Origin: Gnetum montanum
Lineage: Eukaryota; Streptophyta; Gnetopsida; Gnetales; Gnetaceae
Direction of reading: 5' to 3'
Assembly: GCA_015680685.1 (NCBI GenBank)
Contig: MNCI01035621.1
Location: 870,788-934,787 of the forward strand
DNA: 64,000 nucleotides
The notes under the pieces are model-generated. The model was not told the origin of the DNA and ran no database searches. It saw only the letters and a program-made list of their open reading frames with translations. The position numbers and the translations under genes were made by a program. Below are positions 23,330-36,147 of this stretch, in pieces; positions within the stretch are counted from its first letter, which is position 1, and every line of letters starts with the position of its first letter.

Positions 23330-24054
23330 AGTAGGATCCTTGGGGTGATATATTGGTCGAACCTATTGTCAGTGAATGTGAAAAGAAACTTGGCTAACTG
23401 CCAAAATGACATGGTGAAAAGTGCTAAAAATAGCTAAATGAGGTTGTAAAGGTTGAGTTACTTACTATAAATAGTAAGTGGTTTCCAGAGTGGGTATAGC
23501 CTTTTACTAAAAATGGAAGGAGGTGCTATCACACTGCACCCAATCCTAACTTCCTAGTTGCACCTACACTAGGCTATAGTAAAGGGCTAGGGAGGGGGTG
23601 GGGTGTGTGGGGAGGAAGAAAATAAGATGGAAAGTCTTACACCTTTCTATTTAATGTTGGTATGGAAGGAGGGGTTGAAAGACAAAGTGGAAACATTACC
23701 TTTTCACCAAAATATTGCTTTGGAAAGCTACTAATTTTCTTAGCAAGGTGGGATGGGGATTTGGGTGTTAAATCCACTAATGATGAAAAACTAAGAAAAT
23801 TTTAATGGTAAAATGGATGTATTAATGGGACCATAAAACCAATATTGGCTTTGAGATTTCATAGTAATTGTTGTGAAAATTCCAAAACCCAAACACCTAC
23901 AACACTCACGTTGGGTTTGTGGGGTAGAAGGGAATGGATTACAACATTGATTTTGGTTCAGATTCAAAGTCTTTCACTAAAAAATCAAATATTTTAAACT
24001 AATAGAGAAAATTGGAACTAGGGAAAATAGGTTTTGATGAACAAATTTATCAAA
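23330..24054 (-). other. Gypsy A leader
   Basis: Untranslated stretch between primer site and gag. It contains TTACTATAAATAGTAAGTGG (about 23,460-23,480), a palindromic word that recurs in the A LTR (24,966-24,982 and 25,098-25,115). Confidence 0.45.
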
Positions 24055-24073
24055 GGCCCTCCTTCAAGTGTCA
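24055..24073 (-). other. Primer-binding site of gypsy A
   Basis: Minus strand reads TGACACTTGAAGGAGGGCC, a decayed version of TGGCGCTAGAAGGAGGGCC, six bases after the LTR end (CAACA, GTTTTC). Confidence 0.6.
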
Positions 24074-24079
24074 GAAAAC

Positions 24080-25364
24080 TGTTGGAGTTGGAAATCTTAG
24101 TTGTTGGAATGGAAATCCAAAAATCCAAGCCCTAGAATAGTTTTATCTTTGAATTCCAAGGGCTTTTAGAAATGGGATTCAAGGTTCCATGGATGATCTT
24201 GCTGATCACCTAGGGACTTATGAAAGTGTAAACAAAAATGTAAATAGAAAAGTAAATGGCTTTGAAATTGAAAACAGAAACAAACTTGAAAACAAAAATG
24301 GAAACAAAGTAAAAGTTGTAGATCAAAAATGAAACAAATGAAAAAATGAAAATGTGAACTAAAACTTGCACAACATGAACAATAACTTTACTTAAATAAA
24401 AATAAAGAATAAGGATCACAAAGTATAGCTTTTGTGCAAAGAACACCAAAAGTTGCTTACAGGAGCTTGAAGTTTGTTGGAGAAGATAGGGTGTAATCTA
24501 TGACAACTCAACTATCTAGTTTCTTGCTAGCTTCAATTTCCAACAAAGTTCTATTGGCTTTCACCAAGGTTTGCAATGTGACCACAGAAATGGATTTTCA
24601 CTTCTTTGGTGCATTGGTAGTAATGTGAAAGTCTTTGTGCCTACTATAGTACTAGTTTGTACTTCCCAAAAAAGTGTTGCAAGGTTGCAATGGGTTTAGT
24701 TGGTAGTGAAAATGTCAAAAGTTGCTATTGTGTGTGAAAGCTCGAAAGCAATGCAAAAGGTTGTAAAATTTCCAAAGTGTTAGAATTGAAATATGATGTT
24801 TATTGGTATATATAGGGTGGTTGTGGCTATTTTTGGATCTATACAACACTTTCATGATTACTAATATATTGGTGTCAATTTGTAGTTACAATGGCTATAA
24901 TATCTCAACATAATTATCATTTATATTAAGTTCAGTATGAACTACAACCAAAAAATCCATTTTTTTACTATAAATAGTAAATAGACTTTTGTGACTATGC
25001 TAGTGTTAGTGGAGATGTCCATTTGCAAGTGCAACAACTATCAAATCTTAGCATAGTTACCATTTATAGTAAGTCTGGTATATGTTAAAACAACAAAATT
25101 CATCCATTTACTATAAGTAGTAAATGGATTTTTGTGACTATAGTGGCACCATTCTCACTATGCTAGCTTTGTTGGATTATGATGAGGTTATTATGAAATG
25201 CCAAAAGTGGTGGAAAATGGAAAAATAAAAAATGGAAAATGGAAAATAGGATTTTTAGAAATAGAAATAGCTACACTATTATCATAGTGAATGATTATTA
25301 AATTAGTGAAAGTAATACCAAAGACCTTTAACACTTATCTAATCCAAATAATTTGTGTACAACA
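24080..25364 (-). repeat. Gypsy A 5' LTR (about 1.3 kb)
   Basis: In minus sense it starts TGTTGTACACAAATT and ends CCAACTCCAACA. The ends therefore form the usual TG...CA, with a longer imperfect inverted repeat TGTTG/CAACA. The inner end is fixed by the primer site; the outer end is inferred from where the copia frame stops. The second LTR is outside the window, so the 5-base duplication (ATGTG at 25,365-25,369) cannot be checked here. The minus-strand frame 24,210-24,449 is low-complexity and not a gene. Confidence 0.55.
24807..24814 (-). promoter_or_regulatory. TATA box of gypsy A LTR
   Basis: Minus strand reads CCACCCTATATATACCAATA, about 730 bases before the LTR end. A good match to a plant TATA box. 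Confidence 0.5.
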
Positions 25365-26570
25365 ATGTGAGGTGGCAACCTATTTACTTTAGCTGATGAT
25401 AGAGCTATAGAATTTTGCTTCTTGCAAAGCTATGATACTTCTTTGTTTCCAAGAAAATTATAGTTTCCACTAGTATATTTTTGATCATCTTTATTTATTT
25501 TCCAATATACATATATATATGCTTGTAATTCAATGGTTTTGCTCTTTGGATTTCATAATCCATGACTAACTATACCTTTTAGATAGTGTAAGATCCTGTT
25601 GGCTACAACAAGATGTGATTCCTTGCATTTTGATTAGTATCTCAAAATTAGACCAATTGTGAAAGCTATATCAAGTTTGCTAGCTATATAATAGTGTAAG
25701 CTCCCTACAATAGATCTATATAGTGTACCATTAATGCTTTTTCCTTCTCCATCCTTATAAAGATATATATTTGTGCTAAGGGGAGTCACACAAGTTTTAG
25801 CTTCTTTCATGCCACAACATTTGAGCATTTTTTGAACATATTTTATTTTTGAAATAAAAGTTTCATTCTTGATTTGTTGGATATTTAGGCCTAGAAAATG
25901 AGATCGCTCTCCTATCATAGACATTTCAAACTTGGATTTCATGGCCTCAAAAAATTCTATACCTAAACTTGGGCCTGTTCCTCCAAACATTATGTCATCA
26001 GCATAAATCTATGTAACTAAAAGGCATGTATTATCCTTCTAAATATGAAATTTACTTTCCATAGGAGCTTTTAAATATCCATTTTTAGCTAAATATGAAT
26101 CAAGCTTACGATACAACATCCTGGGCACATGTTTTAAATCAGATAAAGTTTTGTGTAGCTGATACACATGATTTTTCTTTTCAATATCAATGAATCCTTA
26201 TGGCTATTCTATAAACATTATCTCTTTTATCTCTTCATTAAGGAATGCATATTTCACATCCATTTGGTAGAGCTTGAACCCTTGATAAGTTGAAAAAGAT
26301 ATCATTATTCTAATAGATTCCAGCCTCTCCACTAGAGTAAACATATCTTGATAATCAAGCCATTCTACCTATGAAAAATCTTTGGTTACTAATCTTACTT
26401 TATCTTGAGTAACTTTATCATGCTAATTTAATTTGACTATAAAGATCCATTTAGTTACAATAAAATTTGTTTCTTTTGAACATGGAACAAGTTTCCAAGT
26501 CTTATTCTTTACAATCTACTTCATCTCTTCATCCATGGAATTCTTCCAATCCTCACTTCCAAGAGCTTCC
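25365..26570 (-). pseudogene. Copia reverse transcriptase and start of RNase H, broken
   Basis: RT copies the RNA to DNA. Read from 26,570: EDWKNSMDEEMK, NKTWKLVPCSKETNFI, KLYQMDVKYAFLNEEIKE, HVYQLHKTLSDLKHVPRMLY. The catalytic box is IYADDIMFGGT (near 26,010-25,978), intact YADD. Next comes FEMSMIGERSHFLGLNIQQ and the conserved YRSIVGSLHYYIASKLDIAF (near 25,710-25,655). RNase H is then recognisable in scattered pieces (YTSGNYNFLGNKEVS, ALSSA) up to 25,365. Stops and frame changes occur before the YADD box and after 25,634. Confidence 0.82.
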
Positions 26571-26739
26571 CTTACATCATCATTGTTTACTTCTTCTCTT
26601 GTATTTCTACCTTCCTCAACCATATCATTAGTATCTTCAAATAATTCATCAATCTTAACATGTGATGTTTCAATAGTTTTTAGTGTTTTTAAATTTAGGT
26701 AATGATAATATTTTGAATGACTATAATACTTGATAAATA

Positions 26740-27560
26740 AATCATATTCCTAATGACTATCTAGTTTATGAACATTATCTTGATTCTTGATACAACACCT
26801 ATTGCCAAAAATCTTAAAATATTGAATATTGGCTACTTTATCATACCACATTTGATAGGGATTCTTACTATTATCAGCTCTTACCAAGCATCTCTTGATG
26901 ATGTATACAATCTTTTTGGTTACCTCATTCCATAAATATTTTGGTACATTTATTTTTGTTCATCATAGATTGAATCATCACAAGTATAGTTTTGTTCTTG
27001 CACTCTACAATACCATTTTCCTCACATGTTCTAATAGCTGAGAACTGTCTCATGATGCCTGAATTTCTACAAAGCTCAAAAAATTCATTTGAGATGAACT
27101 AACCTCCATTGTCACTCCTAATGAATTTTATTTTAAGCCTTGTTTCAGTTTCAACCATGTTCTTGAATGGCTTAAAATGTTAGAAAATATCAGAATTTTT
27201 CTTAATACATGTTAGCCAAGACATTCTAATATAATCATTGACAATCAAAAAGAAATATTTACTACTATCAAAAATAGCTACATCGAAAGGGCCACAAACA
27301 TCCATATGCAATAATTCTAGTTTATTCTTACAATGAAAGTGTATTGGCTTAAAAGTATCTCTAGTTTGTTTACCATGTTGACACTTAGAACATACCTCTT
27401 TCAAGTGACTTATCTAGGCATACCTTTAACACTTTTAGCTTTGATTAAGGCTTGTATATTTCTTTTGCTCAAGTGTCCTAGCCTCTTATACCAAAACCTA
27501 CTACTATTCAGCTTAGAAATAAGAGATAGACATTGGAGTTTCTCATTAATAGAATATAAA
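26740..27560 (-). pseudogene. Copia integrase, broken
   Basis: The zinc region has LGHLSKRNIQAL (near 27,465) and CSKCQHGKQTRDTFK (near 27,395-27,350). The first catalytic Asp lies in ELLHMDVCGPFDVA (near 27,315). The second is in IRSDNGG (near 27,110), where a stop replaces the next residue. The Glu lies in ENGIVECKNKTI (near 27,015). It is decayed, with several stops downstream. Confidence 0.78.
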
Positions 27561-27639
27561 TTATTTCCTACTTGAGTAACATACGCTTTAAAATCCTTTT
27601 AAGCATTTTCTAAAATATATTTCTTATTTGTGAATGTTA

Positions 27640-27900
27640 TGTTATAACCTTCTCTTAAAAACTATCCTAGGATTAGCAAGTTATAGTGTGAACCATCTAC
27701 AAAATACACATTACAGACCTTAGGAAAATTATCATGAATTTTAACTGATCCAATACCTCTTACCAAAGCTTTATATTTATCTCCAAATCATTCTATTTCT
27801 TTGTTGAAAGGTTTTAGAGTGGTGAATTTTGATCTATCCCTAGTCATGTGTTGAGAGAAAAAACTATCAAGAAACCATGTCTTCAAACTACAAGATCTTT
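27640..27900 (-). pseudogene. Copia protease, broken
   Basis: WFLDSFFSQHMTRDRSKF (near 27,875-27,825) corresponds to the copia active site W-LDSGCS-HMT, with the Gly of DSG replaced by Phe. Downstream FGDKYKALVRGIGSVKI and NVYFVDGSHYNLL are typical of copia protease-integrase linkers. Confidence 0.7.
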
Positions 27901-27999
27901 TTAAGGAAAGTTATATGAGACAAGATATTTTATGGATTAGTCTCTAGCTTCCTTATCTTGTTTTGTTATTTTTAAACAAGGATTTAGTAGCATGGGAAA

Positions 28000-29720
28000 A
28001 ATGCATAGATCCATATTAATAAAAACTCCTGACTCTATAATCTCTAACTTTATGTCCTAATTTTCCACAATTGAAACAACATCCTTGAAAAACTTTAGTT
28101 TTCATTCTTGGCCTATACCTAATAATTGAAATTCTTGGTGTAGGAAGAATTTCCTTACCTATTTGAAAGATAATTATTCATGACTATGGATGCCATGTCT
28201 AAACATTCATTTTTTGAATTGATGCTTTTATTGAAGATAGCCTCTTCAAGGATTCAACTATATAGTTGAGACCCCTCTTATCACCACTTGATCATCCATT
28301 GTTGATAATTTCCTTCAGTTGTACAAAGCTACAAGTAAACTTACTAAATAAATTAAATGTTATTTGAGTAGAATTGCCTTTCATATTATTTTTTAGCAAT
28401 AGCACTTCCTCTTTTAAATTTAAGTTCTCTTATTTAGCTGATTCAAACATCATCTTGTAGCTCTTAACTTCTTTCTCTTCTCTTTTAAAAGTTTGTTATA
28501 TTTTTCATTAACTTTGACCACCATATTCAATTGTTTCATTAGTCCTTCAAAATAAATATCCTCTATTTCCACATATTTAGTTTCATTTGAGTTTGATCCA
28601 TGTTCATCTTTGCTTGGACCTATAGTCTCACTAGTGTTAGGAATGTCTTGCTCACTTGGGTTAGTATACATAAAACCTAGAAAGTCATCATGAGAGTCAT
28701 CATCATTAATTATATTTGGAGAGAAAAAAATAAATCTTATGTGACAATATCACTATCATTAATTATTATATTAGTGTGAGAAAAATGAGCAAAAGAGTTT
28801 TCTTCAATATCCTCATTCCCTATGTTAGTTTCTAAGTATTGTAATTCATTTTTTATTTTAGCTAACTAATATTTTAATCTATCAAACTTGTACAATGTAT
28901 TCTTTGGTTTGAATATGGTTCCATGCTTTTTCTAATTTTTTTCATCTTTCTTCTTTTTGGGCACTCGACAATCATATGACTTGTTTCATGATAATAATAA
29001 GAGAAAGATTTGCAATCTCCTTATTAGAATATGAATTTGATGTTAATGATTCCTCTTTTTGTTCAATTATCTTAGCATTAGCTCTAAATATAATTTTCTC
29101 TTAGTAGCTAGATGAATGGTATCCTCCTTTTCTAATCTTTAAGGTAGAGAGAATACTATAGAGCTTAGCTATTGTCAACTTGGAGAGATCTTTTGCCACT
29201 TCTATGGAAAATACTTAGGCCTAAAATATATTTGGTAAAAATGATATAATTTTATGATAGAATATTACTTCAGATTGTGTTTCATCAAGCATAGTCATCT
29301 CATTCACTATTTAATCTACTTGGCTGAAAACTTTGTTGATACTTTTACTTTCTTCCATTCTTAAAGTCTTAGAGCATGCTCTTAGGATCAACATCTTGGA
29401 ATTCTTCACATTTTCATCTCCTTCATAAGTTTCTTGAAGATACTACCACATATCTCTAGCTGAATAATGATGCATAATATTTATGCAAAATGCTCTATCT
29501 AAGCCACACGCAATGTTGTTCATAGCTTAAGCATCATGCACTGCATTCATTGTTCCTCTACTCACTACCTTCTATATATAATCCCCATGAACCAATAGGT
29601 ATGTTTTCATTTTAAACTTCCAAAGAGGATAATCTATACCATTGAACCATGGAGATTTGTTGAATGAGAATCCCTTAGCTTGTATCATAGCCAAGAAAAA
29701 ATAACAACATAGACTATTAA
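28000..29720 (-). pseudogene. gag: Copia gag, broken
   Basis: Starts near 29,690 (MIQAKGFSFNKSPWFNG), then DYPLWKFKMKTYLL, the usual copia gag opening. Further blocks: NNIACGLDRAFCINIM, LQETYEGDENVKNSKM, LILRACSKTLRMEESKSI. An intact frame at 28,671-28,450 encodes a charged, probably coiled-coil segment. The zinc knuckle CFNCGKLGHKVRDY (near 28,085-28,040) has Tyr in place of the last Cys. Confidence 0.75.
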
Positions 29721-29728
29721 GTCTAATA

Positions 29729-29751
29729 GTGTTGATCAAGCTTTGATACCA
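29729..29751 (-). other. Primer-binding site of the copia element
   Basis: Minus strand reads TGGTATCAAAGCTTGATCAA, the usual plant copia site pairing with the 3' end of a tRNA-Met (TGGTATCAGAGC type). It marks the inner end of the copia 5' LTR. Confidence 0.8.
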
Positions 29752-32050
29752 ATTATTCTTTTCTAGACATAGCCATAGACACTTGAAGGGGTGCTAAATC
29801 AAGACCTTTTAAAAAGCTAACTCAACCAGAGGCTAGTAGAAGATGAAATAAAAGACGTCAAATTAGCTTAGTATAAGAAGAGAGAGTACTAATCCAAAAA
29901 TGAGAAAACAAACATCAAGCTCTCTAAGGTGCTTTAATTTCTATATTTATTAGCCTACATCCACCATAAAACACTCCTCAAATCCTAAGGGGCAAAGTAA
30001 TTTCATTAATCAAAAGAAATTTACAAGGCTTCTTTACAATTCTAGATTGAGCATAAACTAAGCTCAAAATCATAGAAGAAATAGCTCTCATAGCACAATG
30101 TAAGAGAAAACACTCTACCTTATTGCACATAGAGACTCAAGAGTTTTCTTGTTCCACAAAAATGAAGAATAGAGGCTTTATAGAACACAAAGCATGAAGA
30201 GAGAGAATGAAAGAAATAGAGGAGAAGAGAAAATTCTAGCTTTAAGCATAGGGCCAAAACTAGAAAATAGAACTAAGCTTAATAGATCCAATTTATAGCC
30301 ATCATTCTCTCTAGTCATTTTTAGAGCTATTCATTTAGCCATTGCTACTTTGCTAAGGAAACACACAAGGAAATTTTCTGTAGTCGTTACAAACCCATTA
30401 ATGAGGAGTAGTTGAAGAAGATGCTCTCATATCTATTTGAGATTCCATTATTGCTTTTGTATTAAGTTTTAGGCAACCATTAAAGCTAAGCAAGGACAAA
30501 GAAATCAATCTTTTCTTCTTGACACATATGACTCTTCCCATGAAGGAAATGCATTTCTAAAGTATCAGCTCTTGTAGCTCTACCTACTTTCCCTTTAGTA
30601 GTAATGTAATTTAGCTTGGAATTTTATTAGGAATCCTTTTAATTTTGCAGACATGGCTTATTTCTCTATAAATTAGCTTTATATAGACTTTGGATGTACT
30701 AAAACAAATAGCTTTTTCATATAAGCCTCTTTTTTATCTTCGTAGTTATGGTACAACCTTTTCTAATGTAGCTAGTTTAAGGTTCCTTTATTTTATAGGC
30801 TTTGATCATGAACTAAAGTGATCTAGTAAATATGGCTCTTTCAAGACAATTCTAATATGTGCTTCCTTTCTTACTGATGCTTCAAACCACCTTAGTAGAG
30901 TAGAAAAATGCTTCTATTATTTGGGATTACATGGAAGAGTTGGCCATTAGATGAGCTTTGAGCATCTAGATGAAACATTGCAATTTGAAATTACCACTAG
31001 GATTAATATAAAGTGATGAGATAAATAGAAATATTTTTACACATAACTCAAAAACTATCTTAACATGGCCCACTAAAGCTTATTTGTAAAATACTGATAC
31101 AAAGGCCTTTATGTGTGAAGCTAAAAACTAAAGGTTGCTAAGTTGGAAAGTATACTTTAGCATACATGTTTTTAATGTTTAATCCCTTAGCCCCATAGAT
31201 TTTAACAACAAATTAATACAAGTTAGAATAATTTTTTACATCAAGCTTACATGGAAGAGCTATACGAATGATTCTACAAGCTTGATTCTATTTTTTGGGT
31301 TGGATTAAAATCCAATATGTGCATGTGATTTTGTCTACACTTTAGCTTGGTCCTAAAAATCTTTTAATGCAAACACTAAGCTTATTAAAAAAGGAATGGA
31401 ATTTGATGCTATCATTGTATAATGGAGCTTATTATCTTTAAAAAGAGCTTTTCATGCTTACTCAGCAAGGTTAATCTAGAGTAGGGAAAGTGATCTGGAT
31501 GGGAATACACTAGTTTCTAAATGCCAATGTGGTAGAGTAGAAAACAAAGTGCTTGAGTTAAATTAGAAACAACTTGTTAAGATGACATGGTAGATGTGAA
31601 TCCATCATCTATATGGGGAAAACTCATCTATATGAAAATAATTGCTAATTCTAAAAGCTAACTCAAAAAACTTTAACACTTTAAATACATGAGATTTTTC
31701 TTATTTTATTTGCTCTTGGATAAAAGCTTTATGATGATAGCCTAACCCAACAAAGCTTATCTAGATTTGAAAAAATGATCTAGATGTAAAAAGCTCAACT
31801 TCTAAATGCTAACAAGGTATAGACACTTAAACAAAAAAGCTAAATGTTGTGATACAAATGATGAAGCTTATCTAGAGCTAAAGAGCTCATATAAATGAAA
31901 ATATAGCTTCATATAAATGCTAACATGGGACTTGAAAGATACAAACAATAGAAGCTTGATTCCACATAACAAAAGAACTTAACTAAGCTCAAAACACATA
32001 CAAAATAAATTATGCAACAGTAATATTATTTGACTTTGTTTGTTTCTTCC
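29752..32050 (-). repeat. Probable copia 5' LTR and flank (outer end unresolved)
   Basis: AT-rich stretch that begins at the primer site. A TATA box (GGCTATAAATTGGATC, minus strand) lies at about 30,290-30,302, so 29,752-30,260 would be R-U5 and the part above it U3. 30,400-32,050 repeats words such as AGCTTATCTAGA, CATATAAATG and AGCTAACTCAAAA, but holds no coding match. The far end cannot be fixed because the partner LTR is outside the window. Confidence 0.45.
30290..30302 (-). promoter_or_regulatory. TATA box in the copia LTR
   Basis: Minus strand GGCTATAAATTGG, about 540 bases before the primer site. Position and sequence fit an LTR promoter. Confidence 0.45.
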
Positions 32051-32779
32051 TTCTTAGCTCCATCCAAATTAACGTCTATAGCATTATTGATTGCAGGCTC
32101 AAAATCATAAAATTTATTTGTAGTCTATCATGTAAGTTTTGAAAATGAAGGCTATAATAGTGCTACTTTTGTATGGTAGCCATCTCCTACTCCTACATGA
32201 TATCCATCTCCTTTATGTATGCTTAAAATTTGGGGTGTGATACTATCAGTTCTCATCATGTGCCACCATCCTCTGAATTTATTCTCTGCAAGAAGAAAAA
32301 ACACCAAGTAAAATAGTAATTTACAAATATAAATTCAAAAAGTCAAATAAAACCATATTTTATAAGAAGATACTAGAAGTTTCCAAAAACAAAGTTAACA
32401 CAAGAATATTTATTAAAAGAATTCATAATTTATAAAAAGCTAAAGCATAAATAAAATATTTCAATAAAGCATAAGATAATTGAAATAAAATACACATTGG
32501 AAGCCAAAACATAGAATAAGATAGATTAATGCAAGATTAGTAACCATAAATCAAGTAATTAGGAATATGGAGTGTTATAAATCTTATAGAAAATCTTCAA
32601 TTTTCCAATATTGTATTATTACTATAGAAGGAATGCAACAAATATTGCCAAAACTATCAAGATGAAAACCCAAAAATAATTCCTAGTCAAGATAGCTCTC
32701 AACTACAATCTTTAATTTTCCAATATGTTACACTACTATAGAAAGAATTGACAATCAGCAAACCAATTTTTTAATAAGC
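32051..32779. other. AT-rich intergenic stretch
   Basis: No coding similarity, clear repeat or element end seen. Near-duplicate words (CTTCAATTTTCCAATATTGT at 32,585 and CTTTAATTTTCCAATATGTT at 32,710, each followed by CACTACTATAGAA-like sequence) suggest a local duplication of about 120 bp. Confidence 0.35.
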
Positions 32780-34080
32780 AATACCTCTTTAAGGCCTATG
32801 ATAGCATTAGTTGGGACTATCTTAATGTCATCCCTTATAAACTTCAACTTAACTCTTATTACATAAATCATGTTAGAATCTTGTTGGCTGAAGCCTCAAC
32901 TAAAGCCTTCATTATTGGTAGATGTTTTAAGAGATTCTCTTTGTGTTTGTTTGTTTATCAAGAATGTCCTCTATCATCCAACCTATTTATTATTATAACC
33001 TTAGGATTATCTTCACTCTTTAATGATGCTCTTCATAGAGAACAAATAAAGGGAGTGCACCTACATATCTCAACCAAGAAAATTCTTCCTAGCCAATATA
33101 TAGATGATACTTTTCTTTTACTTAAATATGATGAAAAACCAATATCAAATGTTATTTCTCTTCTTAACAACTATTGTGCTACTTTACGAAGCAAGATGAA
33201 TTGGAATAAAAGTATAGATATTTTTCATTAAAATCTTGATGAAGATATGTTTCTACAAGTTAATTGGAAATGAATTAGTCCAATTAATCCTTTTAAATTT
33301 CTGGGGATCCTCTTTAAGTACTATATGTTCATCTACTAAACTTTGGTTTCATGTGCTTACTATAGTTCATCAAAAAATTATTAAGTGGTCCCCTTACTTT
33401 CTCCCTCTATTAAAAAGCTTAATTTTGCTTAAGCACATTCTCTCATTTATCCGTGTACTATTCTACCACTTTATCCCCTTATTTCATAGCTATCAAACAT
33501 TTGCAATCTATGTTACCTAACTTTTTATAGAGAAAGAATAATGAATTCAAAGGATTTTATAGGGTGTCTTACAATCATTTGACAATCCTAAAAGAAGGTA
33601 GAGAACTTGGTTTACCCAACATTCTTTCTCAAAGTGCTTTTCATGTTGGTAAATACTTCACAAAATCTCATATAGGTAGCCATCCTTGGTAAATTCTAAC
33701 TTAACACAGGATGCAACACATGATACCTACTTCCAACTATAGAAGAAGAGTTGTTTGCTAGTTCTTTTTTTCACCTTTATATGCCAAATATCTAAGATCT
33801 TTTATTTTTCAAGTCCTATGGAGAGCTTGTAGAAGAATCAAATGTTTGGTTGCTTGGAACCCATATGGTTGGTCACATTTTATTCTAAGGACAACATTAA
33901 TCTAGTGGGCTTCCATTCTCGGCATAATTGATGTACCATGTAAAATAGCTTTCAGATTGCCATTATTATGATTAATCAGGTTGAACTATATCATTAAAGT
34001 GATTTTCTTCAGTTCACTTTCCCTCTTGGGAAGAATAAGAAAAAGTATCTTATATACTTATTTTTAGACAAAATCATCAT
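32780..34080 (+). pseudogene. LINE (non-LTR retrotransposon) reverse transcriptase fragment
   Basis: RT of a non-LTR element in plus sense. AYDSISWDYLNVI-like text near 32,795, then ILLAEASTKAFIIGRCFKRF, QECPLSSNLFIIITLGLSSL, KGVHLHISTKKILPSQYIDD (box QYIDDTFLLL near 33,095-33,120), SLLNNYCATLRSKMNWNKS and FLGILF. Further C-terminal blocks (KEFKGFYRVSYNHL, GRELGLPNILSQSAFHVGKYF; 33,545-33,660) match the thumb and downstream part of plant LINE proteins. The 5' part (endonuclease) is missing, and many shifts and stops follow 33,230. No poly-A tail or duplication identified. Confidence 0.75.
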
Positions 34081-34089
34081 TTTTATTCT

Positions 34090-35799
34090 TCTAAATATTT
34101 TAATGTAAACCTCAAAATCGAAATGTCTTGAACTTAAGTGGTATGATTATTGGAGATGGTTTGATAATTCTTCATTTCACAAACTTAAAACTTTTATAAT
34201 AATCAAGTAATCAAGTAAAGAAACAAAATGTAAGGACAAAATATAAAGGATTGAGAATATCCATATTACAAGAAATCAATTGAAAAGCTTGTTCAAACAA
34301 TTATGAACTTCTTAGTGATAATCCAAAATTTCAAATTTTTATTGTTTCTAATTTACAATGATTTTCCCCTTTGTTATAAGGTAGAGTACCAATCCAATGC
34401 TTCTTATACTTATACTTTTTGCAACAATTTTGAAGATACTATACACTTCATGCTTCAATGTAATCATACTTAAATAATTTGGAGATACATTTTTTAGTTT
34501 CTTTTATAGCCTAAACCTATTTTGAATCCATTTTATAGATTTATTTTCCTAGTGAAATATTTCACTCATTATAAAAAATATTGGATTCTTTTCTTAGGGG
34601 ATCTCATTTTGCAATTTTGTAAATAATGTTTCTTCATCATCTTCAATGGTATCATAGATTTTCTTTTATATATTTTCTTACTTCAACTTAATTGCAATAG
34701 AAAGTTCACATTGTAAACATCAAGTTACAACTTGAAAAACTTCTATTTTACTTGCAGGCTAAAGATAGCCCCAATGTTGAAGAGTCTTATATGCTCTTGT
34801 AATCTATTTAACCTTATGAACATGGACCATTATGATAAGGATTGCTACATTATGGAGTGTGTTGACACTACCTATTTGTTTTTGGTATTTTGACTCCTTA
34901 TTTCTTCCTTAAAGTAATACATACTTGCTAATGTGGCCCTTCTCTAATTTTTGTAATATCCTTTTTCTAAATTGATGAGGCTAAGGTAGGTCTAGCATGA
35001 AGCAAAGGTTCAAAAGTTAAAAAATGAAACCTTTTTAATGGAATCATAAATAAATTTAAATAATGAAGTGTTCTTAACATTGTAATCATTTCTAAGTACA
35101 AGCCAATGACCAATTGATTAACTTTTATTGCTCTGCACCTAGGTTCATAGCCTAATACTAGCAACATACACCAACTTACCTTGGCATAAAAAAAAAGCAA
35201 GAAAAAAATATTGTAATCTCTTTTCTTTTTAGATATCATAATTAACAAATGTATTGTATTCATGATCTTGTGAATTACAATCATACAAATATTTTTATCC
35301 AATAAAAAATTAAAAATTATAAGGGTTATATTATGTCTAAATAAATTTTACTCTTTGTTATGTTTTTCTAACTTCATGGAGGATATAAATCATGAGCATT
35401 AACTTTATTTTGCTAGAAAATATGTTCTAAGAAAATATTATTGAAGTAAAAGATAGAAAAAATAATATAAAGTTAATTATATGAAAAATTAATTTAATGT
35501 CAATAATAAGAATGATCCAATGATAATAAAGATACGAGAAAATAAAAGTTTCTATGGTCATTTTTACTAGCACTATAAAAAGTATCCATCAGACTAGATA
35601 GATAGCCTACAAGATAATTTTATCTTTACTTGACAAGAATTCTATTAACTCAAAGGTTAAAATTTATGTTAATAAGTTGACTATAATTAATGGTAAATAC
35701 TTTCAATGTAAGATAAATCATGATGGAAAATATGATGGAAAAATCATGTTATAGCTTTTCTTACCTTTGTTTGGTCTTTAAATGGTATCAAGTAGTGGG
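34090..35799. other. AT-rich stretch without recognisable content
   Basis: About 70% AT by eye. The longest frame (minus 35,302-34,967) has no motif I recognise. It may include the missing 3' end of the LINE and the unseen 5' flank of gypsy C. Confidence 0.3.
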
Positions 35800-36147
35800 A
35801 TTTGACCTTCCCTTACCATTTTTTGACACCATATGACAATGGCTTGCTAATGCCTTAAATTGGCATCGTAGTCAAAAAAGACTTTAAACTAGCATCATGG
35901 CCCACTAATCCCTAAAACTGGTGAAATTATTATCTTTATTGATCATTTGTAGCCTTATTTCTTATGTTTTCCTTGGCTTGATTTTTACTTGACATTTGTT
36001 GCCCTTTATTGCATTAATGACCTTAGATGGCCTTGATTGCATTAGATTTGCATGTGTTTGCATAGTTTTATAGAATTTTAGCATTATTTATTCACTTTTA
36101 CCTAGGTGCCACTTAATATGCTTTTGGTTGTCATGCATGATCAAAGT

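Larger units (their letters stand above)
19775..25364 (-). mobile_element. Gypsy A, upstream segment (LTR, gag, protease)
   Basis: Minus-strand gypsy element with a 5' LTR at 24,080-25,364, primer site, leader, gag and protease. It is interrupted at 19,770 by gypsy B and continues at 1,078-1. It sits in the RNase H region of the copia element. Its LTR differs from those of B, D, E and F (no TGAAACACC start), but primer site, gag and protease are related. Confidence 0.8.
25365..29751 (-). mobile_element. Ty1/copia retrotransposon, internal region (truncated by gypsy A)
   Basis: Minus-strand order is primer site, gag with zinc knuckle, protease, integrase, RT, start of RNase H, which is the copia order (integrase before RT). 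The RNase H (KKQNSIALSSA-type block near 25,400) stops at the gypsy A LTR. The rest should lie on the far side of A, left of the window. The RT wording resembles SIRE/Maximus-like plant elements, but the lineage needs a tree. Confidence 0.85.

Noticed and set aside
24210-24449. Hydrophobic 79-codon minus frame in the A LTR
   Set aside because: Low-complexity AAC/AAA-rich sequence; lies in the transcribed part of an LTR and has no homologue here.
34967-35302. 111-codon minus frame in AT-rich DNA
   Set aside because: No motif, no conserved neighbour, and composition typical of AT-rich spacer.
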